This document shows positions 7,918 through 17,100 of a DNA stretch of 64,000 nt, piece by piece. Source of the DNA: Clostridiales bacterium (GTDB lineage Bacteria; Bacillota; Clostridia; TANB77; CAG-508). The notes below the pieces were generated by a model, which worked only from the letters and a program-made list of their open reading frames with translations, searched no databases and had not been told where the DNA came from. How positions within the stretch are numbered: the first letter of the stretch is position 1; the number at the start of each line of letters is the position of its first letter. A program made the position numbers and the translations under genes. The stretch lies in contig DQFO01000008.1 of assembly GCA_003525075.1 (NCBI GenBank), positions 74,064 through 138,063 on the forward strand, in the 5' to 3' direction.

Positions 7918-9721
7918 GAAAATTCTTTTTCCGTTTTTTTGGTGCTTTAGGTCTCATTAATACAGATGGCATTTCTTTTAATTCTCTATATGCTACTATT
8001 AATGTCGCACCACCTATACATATAAATGCAATTAATATTCCCATTAATCCAATTGACAATCTATATGTCATATAAAAATGTGGCATTGTATATACCATTG
8101 AATATAATGTCCATACAATTTTAGGTAATATATAGAAACACACTGTCATTCCTAAAAATCCACCTATTATACATGCTAAAAATGCGTATAAAATATATTT
8201 TGAAATTATTTGTAAATTTGTATATCCTAATGCCTTTAGTGTTCCTATTTCTATTCTTTCTTCTTCTATCATCCTTGTCATAGATGTCAAACTTATTAGT
8301 ATTGCTACTAAATAGAATATTACTGGAAATATTTTTGAAATGTTTTTCATTGTCTTTATTGCATCAAATATATTTGAATATCCTGTATTATCTGTTCTAT
8401 CTTGTATGTACCATTTGGCCTTTTCTATTTTGGTAATATCTGCTCTTGCATCATCTATTTTGCTTTGTGCATCTGCTAATTTTTCTTCTGCTTCTGCTTT
8501 TTTGTCATTATATTCTTGTTCATTTTCTTCAAGTTCTTTTCTAGCATCTTTAATCTTTTTTCTTCCATCTTCAATTTCTTTTCTTCCATTTGCTATTTGA
8601 TTATTTGCTGTATTTTTTTGTGTTTTAATTTCTTCTTTTTGTTTTTGAATTTGTTCCTTTTGAGCAGTTATTTCAGGTGTTTCCATTCCTATTTGTGCGA
8701 TCATTGCATTTATTTGATTTTCATATTGCTCTATTTGTTGTTCTGCTGTTTCAAACTGTTTAGCTACATCTTTTTCTTTCTGATTTAATTCTTTTTCTGA
8801 TTTGTTTAACTTATTTTCTGAATTATCTAATTCATTTTTTGCATCATTTATCTTTTGCTCAGCATCTGATAATTCTTGATCTGCTTCTGCTTTTTTATCA
8901 TCATATTCTTTTTGTGCATCATCAATTTTTTTATTTGCATCATTTACTAATGAATTATATCTAGCTTCTTGTCTTTCTTCTTTTATCATTTCTATTTTTT
9001 GAATAACTGGATTTACAACTGCTAAATATTCATCACTATTTGTTACAAGTTCTTTTGCACCTTTTACTTGTACTGCAATTTCCGTATAATAATCTAAATC
9101 TATTACATCTTCTTTACAATATATGTATAATGATATATTTCCACTTCCAAGTGATGATGATCCTCTTTCACTTGATATGTATAATGGTGAATCTACTATT
9201 CCTACAATTTTTAGTTCTTTTTGTGTAAATATTGGATTATCATTTTCATCTAAGTCTTCATTTTCTATTTTAATTGTTTTTCCTATATTTTCTTCTGAAC
9301 TTCCAAAATATGAATACTTTTCATCTAATAAACATTCATCTGAATTTTCTGGTAATCTCCCATAAATAACTTCTGGTTTATTTATATTTTCATTATATTC
9401 TATTACTTTACATATACTTTCTTTATCATTTAAATTTATAAATGTGTCTTTTGATTGTATTCCATAAGCATTTTCTACACCATCTATTTCTTTTATTGCA
9501 TTTATATCTTCATCTGTTAATCCTAATGTTGATATAACATCAATGTCATACATATTACTTTTATCTACATATTTATCTAAGCTGTCTTGCATATCTGGAC
9601 TACATGCTACAAGTCCTGAATAAAATCCCACTCCAAGAAATGCCATTATTAAAATTGAAAGAAAACGTCTTTTGGTTTTACTTATTTCTTTAAAACTATT
9701 TTTTATCAATGATTTTTTCAT
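7883..9721 (-). CDS. ABC transporter permease, N-terminal part with coiled coil
   Basis: 612 aa. An N-terminal TM helix (FLSILIMAFLGVGFYSGLVA) and a MacB-like extracytoplasmic domain come first. A long charged coiled coil, about residues 240-430, is full of DAxxELD/KxELEE heptads. Three TM helices then carry the FtsX motif EEERIEIGTLKALGYTN. The last 17 residues (from KRKKNF) do not look like the family. Reading one base differently after RPKAPK gives NGKRIFMERITF, which joins the next ORF, for a fused protein of about 988 aa. It lies 96 bp downstream of its ATPase gene. Such systems export peptides or lipoprotein-like substrates, or transmit force; the substrate is unknown. Confidence 0.88.
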   Translation of the reverse strand: MKKSLIKNSFKEISKTKRRFLSILIMAFLGVGFYSGLVACSPDMQDSLDKYVDKSNMYDIDVISTLGLTDEDINAIKEIDGVENAYGIQSKDTFINLNDKESICKVIEYNENINKPEVIYGRLPENSDECLLDEKYSYFGSSEENIGKTIKIENEDLDENDNPIFTQKELKIVGIVDSPLYISSERGSSSLGSGNISLYIYCKEDVIDLDYYTEIAVQVKGAKELVTNSDEYLAVVNPVIQKIEMIKEERQEARYNSLVNDANKKIDDAQKEYDDKKAEADQELSDAEQKINDAKNELDNSENKLNKSEKELNQKEKDVAKQFETAEQQIEQYENQINAMIAQIGMETPEITAQKEQIQKQKEEIKTQKNTANNQIANGRKEIEDGRKKIKDARKELEENEQEYNDKKAEAEEKLADAQSKIDDARADITKIEKAKWYIQDRTDNTGYSNIFDAIKTMKNISKIFPVIFYLVAILISLTSMTRMIEEERIEIGTLKALGYTNLQIISKYILYAFLACIIGGFLGMTVCFYILPKIVWTLYSMVYTMPHFYMTYRLSIGLMGILIAFICIGGATLIVAYRELKEMPSVLMRPKAPKKRKKNFHGKNYFFMEKI

Positions 9722-9817
9722 TTTTATTTCATTCCTTCCTAAAGGTACATTTCTAGTTGTAAAATAGTTGAATTTTTTACTTAGTCAAAATTTCAATTAT
9801 TTTTTTCACCAGTTGCA

Positions 9818-10519
9818 TTACCATTCTATTTCATCAATAGATATTGGATTGTCATTTATTTCAATTTTTTCTGCTGTTCCATTTTTGAAATGTATTACTT
9901 TATCTGCCATTGGTGCTATTGCTCCATTGTGTGTAATTATTGCAACTGTCATTTTTTCTTTTCTTGCCATTTCTTGTAATAGTTTTAAAATACTTTTTCC
10001 TGTCTTATAGTCTAATGCTCCTGTTGGCTCATCACATAATAATAGTTTGGGATTTTTTGCAATTGCTCTTGCTATTGCTACTCTTTGTTGCTCTCCTCCT
10101 GATAATTGTGCTGGAAAGTTATCTTTTCTATCTGATAATCCTACTTTTTCTAATATTTCATTTACATCTAAAGCATCTGAACATATCTGAGTTGCTAGTT
10201 CTACATTTTCCTTAGCTGTTAGGTTTTGTACTAAATTATAGAATTGAAATACAAATCCTATGTCATTTCTCCTATATTCAATTAGTTTTTTATCATTTAA
10301 TTTTGTAATTTCTTTTCCATCAACTATTACTTCTCCTGATGTTGCTTTATCCATTCCTCCCAATATATTTAATGTTGTTGTTTTTCCTGCTCCTGATGGG
10401 CCTACTATTACTACAAGTTCTCCTTTTTCTATTTCAAAGTTTGTGTTATTTAATGCTTTTATTGTTACTTCTCCCATCTTGTATTCTTTGACAATATTTT
10501 TAAATTCTATATATGCCAT
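9818..10519 (-). CDS. ABC transporter ATP-binding protein, MacB/LolD type
   Basis: Energises the FtsX-type permease encoded downstream. 233 aa with a full nucleotide-binding domain: Walker A GPSGAGKTT (about residue 40), Q-loop in FVFQFYNL, signature LSGGEQQ, Walker B LLLCDEPTGALD, and H-loop ITHN. Strong similarity to the LolD/MacB/SalX group fits the neighbouring permease. The start ATG has AAAGGAG upstream. Only about 140 nt separate it from the terminator of the orphan gene at 10662, so the exporter operon probably begins here. Confidence 0.95.
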   Translation of the reverse strand: MAYIEFKNIVKEYKMGEVTIKALNNTNFEIEKGELVVIVGPSGAGKTTTLNILGGMDKATSGEVIVDGKEITKLNDKKLIEYRRNDIGFVFQFYNLVQNLTAKENVELATQICSDALDVNEILEKVGLSDRKDNFPAQLSGGEQQRVAIARAIAKNPKLLLCDEPTGALDYKTGKSILKLLQEMARKEKMTVAIITHNGAIAPMADKVIHFKNGTAEKIEINDNPISIDEIEW

Positions 10520-10614
10520 ATGCTTTTCTCCTTTTTTTATTTTTCATTTACATTTTATCATACTTTTATGAATTTTTCATGTATAATAAAAAAAATAATT
10601 ATTATTATACAAAA

Positions 10615-10651
10615 AAACAGATAGAAACTCCAATGTAGTTTCTATCTGTTT
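10615..10651 (-). terminator. Strong intrinsic terminator of the orphan gene
   Basis: A perfect 15-bp stem (AAACAGATAGAAACT and its complement) with a 7-nt loop, followed by T7 on the minus strand, 10 nt after the stop codon. Confidence 0.9.
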
Positions 10652-10661
10652 GGCTCAAAGC

Positions 10662-11027
10662 TTAAAGCTGTTTGGTCACAACTTCAACCTTGATCACCTG
10701 TTCCCAGCCAGCATGCTGGAAGCAGTATTCCGCTTCCTCTTTGCCAGTGGCAGGGTTGACGATGGTCTTGCCAGTCGCCACGCGATTGGCCTTAGCTCGG
10801 ATAACAGGTTTGCTGTTGTTCCGAGGGTTGGTCAGGTCGGCCAGGATAGCAGGCGGCAGAACAACTGCAAGAATATCGCAGTCTGCACCTGCATCCACAA
10901 CATCACGCCAAGAGCTGACGGTCATGTCTGCGCTCTTCACCACGATGTCGTTGCCATAGATCCGTTTCAGATCTGCAACCTGCTCTGCGGACATAATGTG
11001 GCGGCTCAGCCAAAGAACCTTAGTCAT
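10662..11027 (-). CDS. GC-rich orphan gene, unknown 121-aa protein
   Basis: Not assigned to a family. It begins MTKVLWLSRHIMSAEQ, has a mid-region hydrophobic strand followed by Pro-Pro (CDILAVVLPPAI) and a conserved-looking KPVIRAKANR segment. This could be a small alpha/beta Rossmann-like fold. The ATG at 11027 follows GGAGG by 8 nt; a longer in-frame ATG at 11066 has no ribosome binding site. Base composition is about half G+C and codons are third-position GC-rich, unlike the neighbours, so recent transfer is likely. It is monocistronic, with a consensus promoter, leader hairpins and a strong terminator. The W-x-S-R-H start and central LPP resemble, from memory, the Csx16-type layout; this is weak. 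Confidence 0.75.
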   Translation of the reverse strand: MTKVLWLSRHIMSAEQVADLKRIYGNDIVVKSADMTVSSWRDVVDAGADCDILAVVLPPAILADLTNPRNNSKPVIRAKANRVATGKTIVNPATGKEEAEYCFQHAGWEQVIKVEVVTKQL

Positions 11028-11062
11028 GTTTTTTTCCTCCATACATGAATGAATATTACGTT

Positions 11063-11134
11063 CCACTTTTTACAGTGGATAAAGGACTTGTCCTTTACAT
11101 AATTTATTATACTTGTATTTACTTATTTTGTCAA
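11063..11134 (-). promoter_or_regulatory. Consensus promoter and structured leader of the orphan gene
   Basis: Minus strand: TTGACA (11134-11129), 17-nt spacer, TATAAT (11111-11106), a perfect sigma-A match. The leader then has two small hairpins: palindrome AAAGGACAAGTCCTTT (11096-11081) and CCACT-N6-AGTGG (11078-11063). Confidence 0.85.
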
Positions 11135-11184
11135 TATAAGCTACAATTACAATTATTTATAAACATTATAAGTTTTACTTATAA

Positions 11185-14100
11185 TTACATTTTTACCTCT
11201 ACATTAAAAATTTTTCCAGAACCATCTAATAAAATTTTATTTTCAATTTCAATTCCATTTAATTCAACCATTTTTACACCTGTACACACTTTTGAAATAT
11301 TTTTTACATTTATATTATAAATACTCTCTTTATATTTAAATTGTATGCTATATCCTTCCCATTCTTTTGGAATACATGGATTTATACTCAAAACATTATG
11401 ATATATTTTTAAACCTAATATATATTCAATTCCAGCAGTATAATACCAACCACTAGAACCTGTATACCAAGTCCAACCTCCTTGGCCAAGTAAATTTTGG
11501 TTTCCATATATATCTGCTGGCATTACATATGGTTCAACTTTATATCTATTTGCTTCCTTTTTAGTTCTTGAATGTTCTATTGGATTTATCATTTTATACC
11601 ATTCAACAGCTTTATTTCCATCACCTAATATTGCTTCTGCTATAATTGACCATACAGCTGCATGAGTATATTGTCCACCATTTTCTCTAACACCTGGTAT
11701 ATATGATTTTATATATCCTGGTTCTAATTTACTTTTATCAAATGCCGGATCTAGCAATTTTATTAATCCATTTTCATTATCTACCAAATGATTTTCTAAG
11801 CTCTTCATTGCACTTTCTTTTTTCTCTATATCTCCAGCACCAGATATAACACTCCAACTTTGTGCTATACTATCTATTTTACATTCTTCATTTTCCATAC
11901 TTCCATATATATCACCATTATCTGCAAAAGCTCTTTTATACCATTTTCCATCCCATGCATTTTCATTCAAGTTTTCTTTTAGTTTTTCTGCAATATTTTC
12001 ATACCAATTACTTGTCTCTATTTCTTCTTGTTTACATTGTTTTATTAACTTTGAAAATTCTTTTAAAATTATATACAAGAAAAATCCCAGCCATACACTC
12101 TCACCTTTTCCTTCTGTTCCTATATTACTAAAACCATCATTCCAATCTCCAATTCCTATTTTAGGCAATCCATTTTCACCAAAATTACATGCTCTTTTTA
12201 TTGCTTTTTTGCAATGTTCATATATACTTTCTTCAATATTACTAGAAATATATTTATTATATTTTTCGTTTTCATTTTCTTTTAATTCTTCACCTTGCAG
12301 ATATGTTGTCTTTTTATTTAATATTTCATAATCTCCTGTGAAATTTATATATTTAATAACTGCATATGGAAGCCATAATAAATCATCTGAAAATCTTGTT
12401 CTTATTCCTCTATCATTTTCATCATGCCACCAATGTTCTACATCTCCTTCTATGAATTGATGTCTACTATGCTTTAATATTTGATTATACAATATTTGCG
12501 AATCTATATATCTTGTTGAAAAAGCATCTTGGAGTTGATCTCTAAATCCATAAGCTCCACCAGATTGGTAAAATCCTGTTTTTCCTAGAATTCTACTTGA
12601 TATTGTTTGATACATAGTCCATCCATTTAATATTATATTAAGTGATTCATATGGTGTATTTACTTTTACTTTTCCTAATAATTCATTCCATTTATTTTTT
12701 ACATTTTGTAATTCTGTTTTACAATTTTGAAGATTTGAATATCTATATGCTACATCTGTTGCAATATCAACATTTTCTTCTGCTCCTAAAATTATTGAGA
12801 CTTTTTTATTAGAAAAACTTTCAATTTCAACATTTAATTCTATTGCAATACATGTTTTTTTACCTAATGCATCATTATTATCTAACCTAATTGTTTTTAA
12901 ACCATCAGGATTTTCTAATCCTCCGCCTCCTAAAAATTTTGTTTTATCTCCTGTATATGATTTTATTTTTTCGCTACTAGATATATAAACAACATTATTT
13001 AATTCATCTGAATTGTATATTTTCCTTGCTATAATCATATTATTATTTTCTTTATATTCTAAAGATATTTTTCCATCAGATTTTATCTCATCTTCACCTA
13101 TTACTGGTTTTATATAATAAATAATTCTTATTTTTTTCTTTTTTGGAGCGTTATTTGTTAATGTTAAAACATTTATTTTTGCAGATTCATTTATTGGCAC
13201 ATATACTTCTAATTCTTGCATTATATTATCACTACAATGAACAAATTTTGCATATCCAAATCCGAAAATCGTGTTATAATTTTTATCATCAGGTTTTACC
13301 ATTGCTGTTGGTGTCCATGTCTTTCCATTTTCTTCATCTTGTAAATAAATTATTTCTGATGGAATATTTATTATGCTACTATTATCCCAGCTCGATACTC
13401 TATTTAATCTACTATTTTTATACCAAGTATATCCTCCATTAGATTCTGTAACACATGTTCCAAACTTTTCATTTGCAATAATATGACTCCATGTTGTTGG
13501 TGTTTTTTGATTTTTATTAATTTTTATAATATACTCTTTTCCATCTTTTGAAAATGCTCCATATCCATTATAATACTTTAATTCATCAGTATTTGCTAAT
13601 AAATCAATTTCATTTGAATCATCTTCAATGTTTTCAGAAATCATATTTTGTTCTACAATTTTATAATTATCAATTATTTCTGTTTCCTTGTCTTTAATAA
13701 TATTTTCTAAGTTTCCTAGATGTGCATCAATAACAAAAATTGATATAAATTTTATCATTTCTAAATCTTGTTGATTCATTTCTGCTCTTGATAAAGTAAA
13801 TATACCTCCAAATATATTTTTCAAATATGCTAATTGACTGTTTTGAATAGCATTTTCTATTTCATTTTTTAGATAATTTTCATAACTATATTTTTCTTCA
13901 TCTATAATTACTAATTCTGTCTTTAAATTCTTAGTACGGAGATATTCATACATTTTTAAAACTTCTTTTATTACATATACATCATTCAAATATTTTATAG
14001 TTATTGTGATTATTGGCAAATCTCCTGAAATACCATATTTCCATAAATCACATTGATTATATTGGCAAGATTTATTTTTGATTTTTTTATGAAATGGTGT

Positions 14101-17100
14101 GTCAAATATTATATATGATGCTATTGTTTGATATATATCAATATTTCTACCTTTCATTTCTAAATATCTTAATTCTGCATCTGTTTTTGCTCTTACTATT
14201 TCAAATTCTTTTGTAACATTTTCTGTAATACTATATTTATTAATATTTTTCTCTGCCATTTCTTTTTCATATTCTACAGATATTAAAAAATCTATATATC
14301 CTTTTGATTCTGGTAATATTTTTATTGTATTTTTTAAAGCTACAATTCCTTCAGTTGTAAGTCCTATCTTCTTTGATAATGGGATTGAATTTCTTATTGC
14401 CTCTGGTATATCTAAATTATTTCTTCCTATAAATTTTTCTTTACTTATTTCATATTCTGTTTCACCAATTTTTTCTATATCTGTTTGTAATTTTGCAATT
14501 AAATATAAATTTTGTTCATTTTTTCCTCTTTTTCTTCTTTTGACAACCATTGTATCATTCACATCATCATATTCATATTCTAAAAATAAATTATTAAAAG
14601 CTTGATGTGCATAATCTTGTTCTTTTCTTGAAAGTACTGGCTCAAAATAACATACAACCTCTAATATTTTTTCTTCTTGTGATAAGTTTTCTAATTCAAC
14701 TCTTCTTATTTCAACAGGCTCATTTGCATCTGTTATAATTGACAATCTACTTTTTAATTGATTTTTTTCTTTTTCAAATTGACTTTTATCTGGTGCAAAA
14801 TTTATAACATATTTATTACAATTTTTGTTTCCTGTCATATATTCTATTTCATTATTTTTTACATCTTTAACACATATAAAAATTCCTTGTGGATAATCTG
14901 CTGTTCTTTTATATCTATTTATATAATTATCTCCAAATTTACTTACCCCTTCTCCATTTTGATTTATTGCAATTGTATATTTTTCATTTCCTATTAAATT
15001 TCCTCTTATAATTCTATTATCAATTTTGTTATATTGTCTAACACTATAGTTTTCATAATCTTTATATTTAATTTTTTCTGGCTTTTGTTTATTTTCCTTT
15101 GTTATTATAAATGTTTCAGGCATTCTTTCTTGTAATAATATATTTACTGCCTCTATCTCTGCATTTTGTGAAAATCTTTTCTGGAATATCTGATTATTGA
15201 AGTAATTATTTAATGAAAGTAGTATTAATGCTTGATGATGTGCCATATATGTTTTTACTGGTTCAGATTTTTTTCCTTTTTCTAATCTTTCAGGTGTATA
15301 ATCTATTGATTCATAAAAGCCATATTTTCCTTTCATTCCTTCTTTTTCTAATATTTTTAAATTTTGAACAACTTCATTTGGAACATCTGAAATTGCTAAT
15401 ATAGTTCCATAACTTGAAATTACAATATCATCTTCTAATCCTCTTTTTAGCCCTAACCATGGAATTCCAAATGCTTTATATTGATAATTTCCTTGCAAAT
15501 CTTTTAAATTAAATGCCGCTTCAGACATTCCCCATGGTATTCCTACTTTTTGACTATATTCTAGTTGATTCATTATTGCAAATTTACTAGATTCATCTAA
15601 TAAACTTCCCTTATATCTTTTCATATTTATATTTGGCATTAAATATTCAAATGCTGTTCCAGACCAAGATACCAATCCCTTGTATTTCTTTAATACTGTT
15701 AATGTTCTACTTAAATTTCCCCAATGTTTTGGCGAAATATCTTTTTTGGCAATTGCTACAAAACTTGCTTGTCTTGCTTCAGATGCTAATAAATCATAAT
15801 ATGAATCTGTTAATTTATTTTCTTCTACATTAAATCCTATTGAAAACACTCTTTGTTCATTATTATATAATACCTTGAAATTTGTTTGCTCAATAATATA
15901 ATTTATCTTTTCAATCATATTACTTATTTTTTCTTTATCAAATTCAATATTTTCTTCTAAAAATGATTTTGTAGTATATAAATACCCTATTAGATTTCCA
16001 CTATCAACTGTTGATACATATTTAGGATATAATGGCTTTTTTGTTTTTACATTATACCAATTGAATAAATGTCCATTCCATTTTGGTAATTCATACACTG
16101 TATTTATTATTTTTTCCAATAAATTTATAATATCCTCATTTTTTTCAAATCCCATATCATAACTTGCAATTACTGCTAACAGAGATAATCCAATATTTGT
16201 TGAAGATGTTCTATTTACTACAATATTTCTTCTATCTTCTTGATAATTATCTGGCATTAAATAATTATTTTCTTCTGTTATATAATCTTTAAAAAATTGC
16301 CATGTTTTTTGAGCAATATCTTTTAAATATTTCTTATCATCTTCACTTATTTCAATTTGTTTTTCTTCATTTATTTCACTAATTTTACACATTATATATG
16401 GTGTAATTATCCACAATAATCCAAGAATTAATGTAAATAAATTAAAATAAAAACATGATACATATATTGTGATTATTCCAAAAATTACATTTACAAACAT
16501 TGTGTCATAATATGTTTTTAAATCTGTTCTTGTTTGCTTTTCTGCTTCTTCAGATGTAGTCCATTCTAACATGTTTTTATGTGAAATCATTAATCTATAT
16601 AATGTTTTGAATATTGCTTTGCTTGAGACATATGCTTTATATGGTAAACAGCCTAATGTTATAATTGCTCTATAAATAGTTCCTTTTATTCCATCTATTT
16701 GAGGATTAAATGTTTTTTGCTTTTTTTCTCCTTCTCTAATAGAAAAAATTTTTGAAAAAAATTCTAATATAAATGGATAAATTATAATTCCTAAACTTAT
16801 TAATGAAAGTGTTTTATTCTTATTTAAAAATAGTAAATTCCATATTAATAAAATTATTACTGAAATTTCAATTAGACTTCTTCTTAAATTATCTAAAATT
16901 TTAAATTTTGAAAGTGTATTTAATTTACTTTTTAGCCATTTTTTTATCTGCCAATCTCCTCTAATCCAACGTGAAAGTCTATTCATAAAGCTTAAATATT
17001 TTGCTGGATATCCATCTAAAAAAATTATATCTGATGCAAGTCCACATCTTAAATAACAACCTTCTAATAAATCATGACTTAAGACTGTATTTTCTGGTAT

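Noticed and set aside
7934..7940. Programmed -1 frameshift at AAAAAAC in the permease
   Set aside because: The joining frame needs +1 (one base skipped), not -1, and no stimulatory structure is evident.
10650..11048. Long plus-strand ORF opposite the GC-rich orphan gene
   Set aside because: No ribosome binding site; the minus strand has a promoter, GGAGG and a terminator. High GC lengthens antisense frames.
14758..14997. Hydrophobic plus-strand ORFs throughout minus-strand genes, such as this one in the glucan synthase
   Set aside because: Phe/Leu/Ile-rich translations are antisense shadows of AT-rich genes; none has a ribosome binding site.
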